A stretch of DNA of 64,000 nucleotides from Telopea speciosissima (lineage: Eukaryota > Streptophyta > Magnoliopsida > Proteales > Proteaceae): positions 56,540,464-56,604,463 of the forward strand of contig NC_057917.1 of assembly GCF_018873765.1 (NCBI RefSeq). The letters run 5' to 3'. Every line of letters starts with the position of its first letter. Position 1 is the stretch's first letter. Below, piece after piece: positions 44,091 to 55,400 of this stretch. Under the pieces are notes generated by a model, which made no database searches, was not told where the DNA came from, and saw only the letters and a program-made list of their open reading frames with translations. The position numbers and the translations under genes are program-made.

Positions 44091-45268
44091 ACATGATAAG
44101 GGTAAAATAAATAAATTGCCAAAAATATGACACATGGACAGTCTAAATTTCAAAAAAGATTGGTGAATTGGACAAGTGAAAAATCATAACTACCCAAATA
44201 AAAACCAACTCCACATCAAACACTTACTATTTTTTTATTATTTTTTTTGGTGAAATCAAACACTTACTATTAGCATCCTACTCATAATAGGAAACCGGCT
44301 TCACCTCACCATCCAAAGTTTATTTTTGGGTAAACAAATCCAATCCAATCATGCATCACTTTTAGAAGCAATTTCTAGCCCATTAGCTGCAAGCCCTTAT
44401 CCGGGTGGCTTTTTAATTGGGTCAATATTTTGTCAACTAATCCAAGTTTCTCTTACTCCCAGATTAAGTTTCAGTCCAATTGAAATCGGCAAAATAATAA
44501 AATTCTAAGACTATTTTTACCCCCAAAAAAAAAATTTCTAAGACTATCAAAATGTGCATTGCCAAGACAATCATATTTGTAACCATCCGATGGTCAAAAT
44601 TGTCACATCTTTTCACATAAGTATGTATGGATATTTTTAAAAGTGTCAAAGAAGAAAGAGAATGCGTGTGAAAAGACATACCATGTATACATCATTTTCC
44701 CTTACTTTTTACCAAATGAAAGCAGAGATGTTCATATAATCATATATGCCCACAGGTTGTCCGGTGTATTCAGGGATTAAAATATGGGTCAATTCGGGAA
44801 TAGAATTGGTAGAAGGCGACATAGATTCCAGTCGATACGGATCAGACCTATCATTGTACACAAAGGTTTCAGATTTACACTCTGATTCCATAGCCGATTT
44901 AGGCCGATTCGTGTTTTAAACCTTGCGTGTGTCATCTATCCAGACTCTTGACTCCTGAGTCCTAACTGGGAATGAATGAGGTATCTATCCCAACAGTGTC
45001 GATTCTGCTTAATAAGATTTCAAATTGAAAATGTTTAAATGTTTAATATAATTGCAAATAACAGTGGGGTCTCACATGGCCATCAAGAACTCTGGCTATC
45101 TGTGATCCATTTCAGCCCTTCTTGTGCATCAGTCCACAACCCTATGGTGTGTGCTACCATTTCAGCTTCGTTTACTTGGATTTTGAAGTTACCATCAGTA
45201 TTATGATTGAATGATAATATTTAGACATTACTTGGTTTTCAAATGGTGTGATATAGCAAGATTGTGAA
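44091..45268. other. AT-rich intergenic DNA, no gene
   Basis: No coding similarity. The stretch 44740-44920 (GATTCCAGTCGATACGGATCAG ... CGATTCGTGTTTTAAACC) looks like a decayed plant MITE but has no clear ends. Confidence 0.45.
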
Positions 45269-45273
45269 CATCT

Positions 45274-45445
45274 TGTAAGGGAGAAGCCCAACTCAAGACC
45301 ACGTGCAGGCAATTAACATTAGTTTATTTGTTTGTTACTATCTTGTACACGTGGCTTCTAGTATTATTCTCTTGTGGCTTCTCTAAATGTATTATAAATA
45401 GTGCGAGAGATTAATAAAGTATTTACTTTTGGTCCTATCTCTACA
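45274..45445 (+). repeat. 5' LTR of the copia element
   Basis: Begins TGTAAGGGAGAAGCCC and ends TATCTCTACA. It contains CACGTG at 45300-45305 and 45348-45353 and a TATAAATAG-type TATA box in the 3' half. Confidence 0.95.
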
Positions 45446-45460
45446 TGGTATCAGAGCTTC
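45446..45460 (+). other. primer binding site (initiator tRNA-Met)
   Basis: TGGTATCAGAGCTTC follows the LTR directly; the first 12 bases are complementary to the 3' end of plant initiator tRNA-Met, the usual copia primer. Confidence 0.9.
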
Positions 45461-45519
45461 TTTTTTTACTCTTGCGAGTTCTTTTTCGATCTTTTCTTCT
45501 GTTCCTTCAGTTTTCTCTA

Positions 45520-46620
45520 ATGGCGTCCACCGTTTTTGGTGCGCACTCTGCAACTTCGTCGTCTTCCTTAGCCTCTATTAAAGTTCATCCATCGTTGCCT
45601 TTGAAGCTCACCTCGACTAATTTCTTGCTCTGGCGTGCACAATTCTTGCCCTTACTTTGTGGTCGCAATCTTCTTGGGTATGTTGGCGCCTCATTCCCTC
45701 AGCCTTCTTCTGAGAGTTTTGGTGTTCTTTTCGGCAATCTTCCTTCTGATCTTTGGGATCGCCAGGATTAGTTAATTCTTAGCTGGTTAATTTCTTCTCT
45801 TTCCGAAGAAACCATTCCTCACATCATTTGTGCTTAGACCTCTTTTGAGGCTTGGCAAACCCTAACCAGAGTTTTTGCTACATCTTCTCGATCCAGAGTC
45901 ATGGACCTTAAGGACCGTCTTTTTTGCCTACAGAAAGGTTCTGCCACCTTTATGGAGTACCTTCTTGAGGTGCGCTCCATCGTTGATGCTCTTGCTGCAG
46001 TTAACAACCCTGTTCCTGATGAAGACTTGGTTCTTGCGGTGCTTCGTGGTCTTGGTGATGACTACAAGGATTTTGCAACTTCAGTTTGCTTGCTAGTGGA
46101 ATCCATCTCTTTCTTGGATCACTCCGGCTTGTTGCTCACTCAAGAACTCTATTTGTAATCCTTCGCTTTTGCCGCAACTTCTGGTATCCTTACTACCAAT
46201 GTTGCGACTCGTGGTGGTTCAGACAAATCTCGTGGAGGTTCTGATAAATCTCGATCACGTTATCGTGGTGGCTCGAATTGTCGCCGCTCCAATTGGAATC
46301 AATCTCGTTCTAGAAATGGTTCTGACTGTAATAATGGTTCTCGTGGAGGAAATGGATCTGGTAATAGCTATCGTGGTTCTGACCCTGATTCTGGTCAGAA
46401 TGCTTCTTCTGGTTATGGATATGGTAATTGTGGCTATGGGAATCGCCACTCTCAGCATCATGGCCAGAATTTTTCTGATTCTTCTCAGTCCTCGGCTGCT
46501 CCAGCTCCATCTTTCATGAACTCACCATGCTCCAACTACCAGATCTGCCGCCTTGATGGCCACTCTGCTTCACTGTGCTCGCAGTACTTCAATCACGCAT
46601 ATCTTGGTAGGATGCTTTCC
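45520..46620 (+). pseudogene. copia gag
   Basis: Starts MASTVFGAHSATSS, then KLTSTNFLLWRAQFLPLL, VFATSSRSRVMDLKDRLFCL, and DEDLVLAVLRGLGDDYKDFA. A Gly/Ser/Asn/Arg-rich linker and a zinc-knuckle relic (CSNYQICRLDGHSASLC) follow. In-frame stops lie at about 45769, 45836 and 46156. Confidence 0.88.
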
Positions 46621-47725
46621 ACTTCTGCCTCGGCATTTTTTGGTTCCTCTGTTTTGCAATCTAATGTTGTTGTGTCCTCCAAGTTTTGGATTCTTGACAG
46701 TGGTTCTAACAACCACATTACTACAGATCTATCAAACTTGGCCATTTCTGAATCTTACAATGGTTCTGAGGGTGTTATAGTTGGTAATGGTCAGGCTCTA
46801 ACCATTACTTGTTTTGGTTCTACTTCTATGATTTCTTCTGGTCATACTTTTTCACTCACTGCAGTCTTATGTGTTCCTTCTATTCACTGCAATCTACTGT
46901 CTATTTCTCGTTTTTCTGCTGATAATCATGTCTATTTTGAATTCTTCTCTGATTCTTTCTTCATTAAGGACTGCCAGACCAATCGGATTCTTTGTCAAGG
47001 CCAAAGTGACCATGGCTTGTTTTGACTGCCTCTCACTGCTGCGCACTCTCCGATTACTGGCTCCTCTGCTTCCGCTAATATTGCTACTATCTCAAATTGG
47101 CACCGCTGCCTTGGGCATCCATCTATTCGAAGGACACAGTAGATTCTTTCTTCTGTTTTAGCCTCGGCACCTGGTGTTTTCACTGCGTGTGATGCCTGTC
47201 GCTGCTCCAACAGTCATCGACTACCATTTACTATGTCCTCTTCTATTAGTACTGCTCCTCTTGAGCTGATTCATAGTGATGTTTGGGGCCCTGCCCCTGT
47301 TACTTCTTTTGATTCCTTTTGCTATTATGTAGTCTTCATTGATGACTTTAGTAAATACTGCTGGTTATATCCAATGAAACAAAAATCTGATGCATGTATT
47401 GGCTGTGTTCATTCGTTTCAAGACATTAGTTGAAAATTACTTTCAATGTTCTATTAAGTCTTTCCAATCTGATGGCGGCGGGGAGTTCCTTAAACTCTCC
47501 TCTTTCTTCACTTCTCATGGAATTTCTCACCGTTTTTCCTGCCCTCATACACAAGCGCAGAATGGTGTGGGTGAGCGCCGTCATAGGCATGTTGTTGAGT
47601 CAGGTTTGGCTATGCTCTTTCAGGCTGGTATGCCTCAAATCTTTTGGACTACTGCCTTTCAAACAGCAGTGTATCTTGCTAATCGGTTGCCTCTATCTTT
47701 GCTTGGTGGTATTTCACCCTTGTAG
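46621..47725 (+). pseudogene. copia protease and integrase
   Basis: The protease has WILDSGSNNHIT (DSG active site) at about 46687-46722. Integrase follows: the zinc module is eroded but GHPS-like and CDAC-like text lies near 47100-47200. The core shows IHSDVWGPAPVTSFDS, FIDDFSKYCWLYPMK, then after a frame change near 47400 FQSDGGGEFL and the GVGERRHRHVVE region with the catalytic Glu. Stops and shifts lie near 47023, 47160 and 47430. Confidence 0.88.
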
Positions 47726-47776
47726 TGCCTCTTTGGCACATCCCCTGACTTTGATTTTCTTCGAGTATTTGGGTGT

Positions 47777-49390
47777 TTGTGCTATTCGTGGTTGCGTCCA
47801 TATGCCAAATCTAAACTCCATCCTCGTTCTCGGCCTTGTGTCTTCATTGGCTACTCTCTTAGTCATCATGGTTATCGGTGCTTTGATCCATCCACTCAGC
47901 GAGTTTTCATCTCGCGCCATGTTCAGTTCGATGAGTGCCAATTTCCTTATACTAGTCTCACTACCATGAGACCTACATCTTTTTCCACTGTTGACTGGTT
48001 TGTTGGACCTACTCCGGCCGTGCTACTGCCTTGTCCAAGCACGATTGGTCCCTCTACTACTACTGCTGGGCTTGCTCCGAGAGATTGCTCCACTTGTGGG
48101 CTTGATGATGTTGTGGTTTATGATCCTCTTGATGCTGTAAATACCCATAATGGGGCTGATATAGTGAATACCTCACATAACACTGCGCACGCCTCACCTG
48201 GGCCACATATTGAGCATGCCCAACCTGGGCCATATATTGCGACCGCCCAACCTGGGCCTAATACGTCCCCTGCCCCACTTGGGCCACACTTTGGGACTGC
48301 CCACCCAGGGCCCAATTCGTCTCCAGCCCAACCTGGGCCTGATCACTCGCCTGCCCAACCTAGGCCTGCTCCGCTTAGGCACCACCGGATGGTGACACGA
48401 TCCTGTACAGGCTCTCTCAAGCCTCCTTCACGGCTCAATCTTGTTGCCCATGGCATGGACCCGACGGCTAAGCCATCTTCATTGGTTGATGTTGTTCCAA
48501 CTTGTTATACACAGGCTGCCAAGTCCCCTCAATGGCGTATGGCCATGCGGGATGAATTCAATGCTCTTCTAGCCAATGGCACTTGGGTTTTGGTCCCGCT
48601 GTCTTCCAACCAAAATGTTATTGGCTGTAAATGGGTTTTTCAAATTAAGCGGAACCCGGATGGTACCATTGAGCGTTACAAGGCATGCTTGGTAGCAAAA
48701 GGCTTCCACCAACGATCGGCTTTTGATTTTGAAGAAACATTTAGTCCTGTAGTCAAGCCCGCAACCATACGGATTGTTTTATCTCTTGCCGTTATGCATG
48801 ATTAGCCGGTTCGTCAACTGGACATCTCGAATGCATTTTTACATGGTGACTTGGTTGAGTCTGTCTATATGACACAGCCGCCTGGGTTTGAGGATGTTTC
48901 CTTCCCACACCATATATATCATCTTTGCAAGTCACTCTATGGGCTCAAGCAAGCCCCGTGTGCGTGGTACACCAAATTGAGCACATTTGTCATCTCTCAA
49001 GGCTTCGTTGGCTCTCGCATTGATACCTCACTCTTTGTCTATCGATCATCTACTACAGTGATCTATTTTCTCATATATGTGGATGACATTCTCATTACTG
49101 GGAATGATCCCACTGCTGTTACCAGGCTTATCAACTCTTTATCAGCAGCCTTTGCTCTCAAGGATCTTGGGGACTTACACTATTTCCTGGGTATTGAGGT
49201 TGAGCGGACCTCTGAAGGTCTTCTTTTAACTCAAAAGAAATACATCCATGATCTACTACATAATACCAGCATGCTCAATGCCAAGCCCATTGGAACACCT
49301 ATTGCTTATGGGTCTGTTCTTTCGGCCCACTCTGGAGTTGCTCTATCTGATGGCACTCTGTATCGCCATACTGTTGGGGCCTTGTAGTAC
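47777..49390 (+). pseudogene. copia reverse transcriptase
   Basis: The linker 47777-48400 includes a proline-rich tandem run of about 14-residue units (HAQPGP-like). RT motifs: [46 protein letters not shown], then LDISNAFLHGDL with the first Asp, KSLYGLKQAPCAWY and IYVDDILITGND (catalytic DD). One stop at about 48803 (likely TGG to TAG) divides it; the TAG near 49385 divides RT from RNase H. Confidence 0.9.
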
Positions 49391-49399
49391 CTGGCTGCC

Positions 49400-50044
49400 A
49401 TGAGACCTGACATCTCTTATGCCGTAAGCAAGGTTGCTCAGTTTATGCATGCTCCGACCAATGTTCAGTGGTCTACAGTCAAATGCATTTTGCGTTACTT
49501 ATGTGGCACACCAACTCTTGGGTTGTTCTTTAGCCGCACATCTTCTATTACGATCACTACCTATTCTGATGCTGACTGGGCTGGTTGCCCTGATGATCGC
49601 CGGTCAACGACTGGTTACTGCATCTATCTTGGTTCCCATCTTGTCTCTTGGAGCTCTCGCAAACAGCGTACAGTTTCACGGTCGCCAACTGAGGCCGAAT
49701 ACAGGGCAGTTGCTTCCACTGCTATAGAGCTTGTTTGGATTCGCTCCTTACTTAGGGAATTAGGTGTCTTTTTACCATCTCCACCACATCTTTGGTGTGA
49801 CAACATCAATGCTACCTACATGACAGTAAATCCGGTCTTTCATTCACGTACGAAGCACATTGAGATTGATTTTCACTTCGTCTGGGACTTGGTTGCCTCA
49901 AAGCGCTTGGTTGTTCGCTTTATCTCCACTGTTGATCAGGTAGCTGATGTTTTGACCAAAGGTTTTGACCAAAGGTCTCTCACGGACTTGCTTCCTTCTT
50001 TTCCGCAGCAAGCTTGCAATCACAGATCCACTGCGCTTGAGGGG
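49400..50044 (+). pseudogene. copia RNase H
   Basis: RPDISYAVSKVAQFMH is followed by YSDADWAGCPDDRRSTTGY (first Asp), SRSPTEAEYRAVA (Glu) and LWCDNINATYM (second Asp), ending near KGFDQRSLTDLLP. The catalytic residues are all present. The ORF drawn past 50044 runs into the LTR. Confidence 0.9.
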
Positions 50045-50047
50045 GCG

Positions 50048-50219
50048 TGTAAGGGAGAAGCCCAACTCAAGACCACGTGCAAGCAGTTAACATTAGTTTA
50101 TTTGTTTGTTACTATCTTGTACACGTGGCTTCTAGAATTAATCTCTTGTGGTTTCTCTAAATGTATTATAAATAGTGTGAGAGATTAATAAAGTATTTAC
50201 TTTTGATCCTATCTCTACA
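50048..50219 (+). repeat. 3' LTR of the copia element, 438 bp upstream of PPR gene
   Basis: Same structure as the 5' LTR, with CACGTG at 50074-50079, ACACGTGGC around 50122-50127, TATAAATAG at 50167-50175 and AATAAAG downstream. It points toward the PPR gene. Confidence 0.95.
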
Positions 50220-50224
50220 CATCT

Positions 50225-50657
50225 ATGGTCTGATGTCTCTGATCATGGGATTCTTCATATTGTGAGATTTAAAAACATTGAGGTCCATTACCCACTTGGA
50301 GTTGTTTTTGGAGGATTCTGGTTTTGCTTCAGCTGTTCATTTGAAAAAATCAACCTATTTCTAGCTTTCCATTTGAAATAGGTGGTGATTGAAGCCACAG
50401 TCACTTCTATGGATGTAAGCAGAAGATCCTCAAAAACCAGTTTTGAGAACTCAAATTCAGGTGGAAAAAGAATACCCTTTACCTTGTAGATTATTTTTTT
50501 GCCTTGAAACACTGGTAAGGCTCATTTAGTTGTGCTCCTTAGCATTTTCCATGTGCAAATAAGCAAGTTCTTCCCTTCATTCATTTATCAGGGATAGTTT
50601 ACTTTGTTAGCGGTTTGGAAGGATTGGGTTGGAGACCAAAAACCTAATACAGGACTC
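50225..50657. other. PPR upstream region with possible LINE scrap
   Basis: The minus-strand stretch 50512-50288 has a phrase YFKWKARNRLIF that resembles the WKARN box at the C-terminus of plant LINEs. It is too short to be sure. Otherwise this is the remaining promoter/5' UTR space of the PPR gene after the copia insertion. Confidence 0.4.
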
Positions 50658-52478
50658 ATGCTACCGAAACTCTTTTCTTCAATCCTCCACTGCTCTGTTT
50701 TCCTTCACACGCATAAGAACAGTACGACCACCTCATCATCAACCTTTACCAAACAAGCCTTTGCCTCTCTCTTGCAATCCAGTTCTTCACAGTCCCACCA
50801 GCTCAAGCAGATCCATGCTCTTCTCCTCACCACAGGTCTCTCAATTAAAAACAGCCTCATCACCCAACTTCTCACCTCTCTCACTTTATTAGGTGACATG
50901 ACTTACGCCCGCCTTCTTTTCGACGAAATGCACAAGCCTCGATCTTTCTTATGGAACACCCTCATTAAAGGGTATGTGAAAAATGACCTCCCCATCGAGG
51001 CTATCTCTGTTTACCAGATAATGCGCGGGCTTGGTGTTCGTCCCGATCCATTCACTTTCCCATTTGTGCTCAAGGCGTGTGCTCAAGTAGATGATTTATG
51101 GGCTGGCCAAGAGGTTCATGCCCATGTTGTTAAATTTGGGCTTGACTTTGATGCCATTGTGAGGACCGAATTGATGCTATTGTATGCCAAAGTTGGGGAA
51201 TTGAGTTCTGCAAATTATCTGTTTGAGTCAATGAGTGAGAGGGATTTAGTAGCTTGGAATGCTTTGATTGCAGTTTACGTGCAAACGGGGAATGCGGGCA
51301 AGGCACTTGGAATGTTTCATGTAATGGTCTTAGCAGGAATTAGGCCTGACTCAGTGACTGTTGTGAGCGCTCTCTCAGCTTGTGCTAACTTGGGGTGTTT
51401 GGAAACTGGTAAGCAGATTGACCTGTTTGTTATCAAAGAGAATCTCAATAGCAATTTGTTTGTTAACAATGCACGTCTAGACATGTATGCAAAATGCGGT
51501 AGCATTGAAACAGCGAGATGTTTGTTTGATAAGATGCCCCAGAGGAATGTTATCTCATGGAGCACTATGATTGGAGGGTATGCCATGAATGGGGACAGTG
51601 GTGAATCACTGCGTCTGTTCTCTCTAATGCAGAATGCGGGAGTGCAACCTAATCATGTCACTTATCTTGGGGTTCTTTCTGCGTGTTGTCATGCGGGGTT
51701 AATAAGAGAAGGGAAGAGTTATTTTAAGGAAATGGTTAAGTCCAATGACTGCAATGTCCAGCCAAGATTAGAACATTATGCCTGCTTGGTTGATCTTCTT
51801 GGTCGGTCAAGACATCTCGAAGAGGCTTATAACTTCATCAAAAGTATGCCCATTGAGCCAGATGCAGGGGTCTGGGGAGCTCTGCTGGGTGCCTGTACAA
51901 TCCATCAGAATATCAAACTCGGTCGGCATGTAGCAGATATTCTTTTCAATTTAGCTCCTGAAGTTGCATCATATCATGTGTTGTTGTCCAACATTTATGC
52001 AGCATCTGGAAGGTGGGGTGATGTTGAGAAGGTGAGGCAAAAAATGAGAAAAAAAGGAGTGAAAAAGGTAGTTGCATATAGTGCTGTTGAAGCAAACAGT
52101 GAGGTTCATGTTTTCCATGGTGGGGATAGATCTCACCCACTGTCTTCAAATATATATGAGGTGTTGGCAGAATTAATTAAGCAGATAACAAGTATTGGTT
52201 ATGTGCCGAATACCACTGAAGTACTGCATGATATGCAAATGGAAGAGAAAGAGGCTACACTTAGTACTCATAGTGAGAAGCTTGCTATTGCATTTGGCCT
52301 TATCAATGTGAGATCTCCGTTTCCGATAAGGGTTATGAAAAACTTAAGGATTTGTAATGACTGTCATACTTTTATGAAATTCACCTCTAAAGTTACCAAC
52401 AGAGAGATTATCATGAGAGATAAGAACCGTTTTCATCATTTTAAAGATGGTTCTTGTTCCTGCAAAGACTTTTGGTGA
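50658..52478 (+). CDS. PPR protein, PLS class with DYW-type deaminase domain (At2g01510-like)
   Basis: Intronless, 606 residues from the ATG at 50658. The open frame extends upstream only from a TTG, so this is the first Met. The N-terminus (MLPKLFSSILHCS...) suits an organelle target peptide. About ten P/L/S repeats follow (for example LLFDEMHKPRSFLWNTLIKG, NARLDMYAKCGSIETA, NVISWSTMIGGYAMNG). E/E+ motifs begin near residue 400 (EPDAGVWGALLGAC). The DYW domain ends the protein, with H538-S-E540 and C566-N-D-C569, the deaminase zinc-binding set, and terminal DFW instead of DYW. Such proteins bind organellar RNA and convert C to U. From memory it strongly resembles Arabidopsis At2g01510; the RNA target is unknown. 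A copia LTR ends 438 bp upstream. Confidence 0.95.
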   Translation: MLPKLFSSILHCSVFLHTHKNSTTTSSSTFTKQAFASLLQSSSSQSHQLKQIHALLLTTGLSIKNSLITQLLTSLTLLGDMTYARLLFDEMHKPRSFLWNTLIKGYVKNDLPIEAISVYQIMRGLGVRPDPFTFPFVLKACAQVDDLWAGQEVHAHVVKFGLDFDAIVRTELMLLYAKVGELSSANYLFESMSERDLVAWNALIAVYVQTGNAGKALGMFHVMVLAGIRPDSVTVVSALSACANLGCLETGKQIDLFVIKENLNSNLFVNNARLDMYAKCGSIETARCLFDKMPQRNVISWSTMIGGYAMNGDSGESLRLFSLMQNAGVQPNHVTYLGVLSACCHAGLIREGKSYFKEMVKSNDCNVQPRLEHYACLVDLLGRSRHLEEAYNFIKSMPIEPDAGVWGALLGACTIHQNIKLGRHVADILFNLAPEVASYHVLLSNIYAASGRWGDVEKVRQKMRKKGVKKVVAYSAVEANSEVHVFHGGDRSHPLSSNIYEVLAELIKQITSIGYVPNTTEVLHDMQMEEKEATLSTHSEKLAIAFGLINVRSPFPIRVMKNLRICNDCHTFMKFTSKVTNREIIMRDKNRFHHFKDGSCSCKDFW

Positions 52479-55400
52479 CTATAATAATATAGTCAAAATT
52501 TTCTTCTTGTTGATTGTGACCTGGTTTGAGCAGGCCTTGATAAATGAGTTTGTGCAGTTTGGCTCAAGGTAATTATCAGTTGAAGATGGACTATTTTTTG
52601 ATGGCTGATTGGGAATCTCCACCATCCAAGAATAGAGATTGGTATCATTCGACTTTGAAATCTTTCTTTGCATCCTGGGGATGTCTAACAGATATCAAGC
52701 TTGCAAGTGGTGCTATAGTGGCTCCACAACCTAAATGCCTGAAGTTGATAAAGGAAAGGGGATGTTTGTCCCAATTTGATAGTTTTCTGTGCCTTGGGCC
52801 AGGCCCATTTACTCAGACCACAGCACCACCTTAATGTCCAATCCAACTAACCCTGAATCCATTTAATCCCCTGCAGTGCTGCCCATGCTAGCCCAAAAAA
52901 TAGTTATTCAAATCCTTCAAGTGCCTCAAACAGATACCAAGATTCTTATCACCTCTTTTGGTGTGAGGTAGCATCTGACACCATGAGAAGGTCAGCTTCA
53001 ATCTGGTTTCCCTACTCCATTTTACTGTATCTAATTTAATTCATTTCATGGAATATCTCTTGATGTTGCCTTCTTTTTTAAGAATTAGCCGTCCTTTGAA
53101 GCTCCTGAAGTCCATGGATTAGAACCAAGATTATTTTACTCAGAACCTCATTATTGACCAAGGTCCTACTGGATGGAATTCTAGACTTGAGCTGTATACT
53201 CTGTTCTAAAGCTTTTCAGATTCATAAGTGTATTTGGCTGTGTAGCATATGGCAAATTATCTGAATTTCATTTGAATTCATAATTCATTGGGTCCACTTG
53301 AATGCAAGCTGCCAATTCAAAGTGAATTTGTATGGTTGAGATCCAGGGCTTCACTCATTTAAGACTCAAAATACATTTCCCCCTCATGAGCTTCTCAGGT
53401 TTCTAAACACCACCTTTTATGAAGAGCAATGCTAGGAGGACCCCGGGTGAACTAACTATCTAGGGGACCCTTTAATGCACTTGTGGCACTTTTATAAGCA
53501 TGGTTTTAGGTATCTATATTGGATTGGCCATATCGATCGATTTGTATTGGTATTGGCTGTGACCGATATTGATACCTGATCGATATGGATCGGCCTATAC
53601 AGTATGATATTTTTTTTTAATGAAAACATGTTGTTTTGATATGGAATCTGGCCAATACGGTCTCAGACGGGCAATTCGTATGGGTATTAGTATCGTTGGT
53701 GACCGATACCTTGATGAGAAAACATACTATTTAAAACAGAAAGTAGATAAATAATTAAGAATCCCTTACAGGGGATCCTGCTTAAACTATTTACAGAACA
53801 AAAATACCATTGTGTCATAAGTATGAGTTTGGTCCAATTGAACATAACCAAATTTACACTGTAAAGTTGGGGAAAATTGATTCAGTTCATTAACTCTATT
53901 TATGGTAAAGGCAAATCTTGCAGCGCCTGTGTTGCCCCAGTTTATGAATTGATTAGCAATGATTCAGGTGGGAATGACTAATGGCCGTACCAAGATGATG
54001 CTTCCAGTGTTACAGGTGAGGACAAAATGGTGTTACAGCAAAAGTTTTATTTTATAATATCAAAAGCTTAAGACCATCATGTCCTTCACGAGGAGGAGTA
54101 AAAAACTGACTCTGATTCATTTGAAAAGCAGTCAACAGGGAAGAAGAGTGCTCCCTTGCATCATTGTATGGTAAATGATGAACTAGGTACTTGGATAGGA
54201 CTGCCCATGAGCTTGCTGGTGCAGGGGACAGTGGTTTTCAGCTAATTGAAGGGATGATTTGGCAGATGCAGGTCCTGAGAGAATGTGATGATAGAGACCT
54301 TTTTGCCAGATGGCAGAAAGTTAACTAGGTAAAAATTGCCAGTGGGAAGAGAGACGTAGAACAGATGAGCCTAGTTTAAGCTAGGTTGCAACTTGGACAG
54401 GCTTGGCTGAGCCCTATTTGTCTCGAAGTTGAGTCTCGATTTGTCCTAAGTTTTTGATGCAGTGAGTGCAACTCCATGGCCAAGAATAGGGTTACACCTA
54501 CATCGAATCAAGTAGTGTGCTAGGATTTTGACTTTGGAAGAATTTCTTCATCTTGAAACTCGGGCTTTTGGATTGGAAGCCGTCAAATAATATTAGGGCA
54601 AAGTTGGGGAAAATTGATGCAATGAATGCTACTACATAGCCAAAAATATGTTAGTGGCTTTTACACCCTGGAAGCTGGGGAAGTTGATGCAATGAGTGTA
54701 ACTCTATGTTCAGAATTAGGGGTTTAACCCCACATTGATCTAGGTTTATGATCATGGGAATGACCTTTCCACCTTGACCTTTGGCTTTTGGGTTGGGTGC
54801 CATGAATTACACCCAAAGTATGAGCTGCCACCTCAGCTCCCACTGGTCTTTGTATGGAGAAGATCCCCAAGTTGTTAGTTTTCATTAGTTGTTTGATCTT
54901 GGGATCCCTAAACTTGGAAACAAGAAGAAACTAGTGATGGGTTGGGTGGTTGTGAACAATTAAAGTCATTTTAATTAAAGATGGAAGTCGTTGCTCTTGT
55001 CACAGAACCATTGGCTATCAAAGTTCTCACCTAACAGCAGACCCATAACTCACATTTAAAAGGGTGATATAAATGGCTGCAGCAAAACATTCAATTCATG
55101 GTGAACCTACACCTTCCATAAAATGAGTGCTTTTCTCCTTATTGTTTTATGTATTATTATTACTCACACCAGAATCTTTAGAACTTATCAAACCTTCCTC
55201 ACACAAGTAATATCTATTTCTATTTCTAGGTTTTGAAGCATTTAATTGCAGAAACTGATACCGACGAAGTTTCTAATAAATTCTTTAATAGGTTACTTGA
55301 CAAGTGATTACCTTGAGAAAACCATGAATTTTTGAGCTTTTTTTTATTTCACTAAGCTTGAGAAAGCCTGTTGGCCCAACAGGACAAGCATCCTCATTGA

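Larger units (their letters stand above)
45274..50219 (+). mobile_element. complete Ty1/copia retrotransposon, decayed (TSD CATCT)
   Basis: 4,946 bp with two 172-bp LTRs (45274-45445 and 50048-50219) and exact 5-bp TSDs CATCT (45269-45273 and 50220-50224). The LTRs differ at 7 positions by my count (about 96 percent identical). The PBS TGGTATCAGAGCTTC begins at 45446 and the purine tract GAGGGGGCG precedes the 3' LTR. Domain order is gag, protease, integrase, RT, RNase H, as in copia. The size and very short LTRs suit the Ale/Retrofit lineage, which is an inference. Several stops and shifts break the polyprotein. Confidence 0.95.

Noticed and set aside
50604-50657. TTG upstream start for the PPR protein
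   Set aside because: TTG is not a normal plant start; the first ATG at 50658 gives a good organelle leader.
52544-52834. 96-codon ORF right after the PPR gene
   Set aside because: No similarity, lies in the expected 3' UTR, and composition is not convincing.
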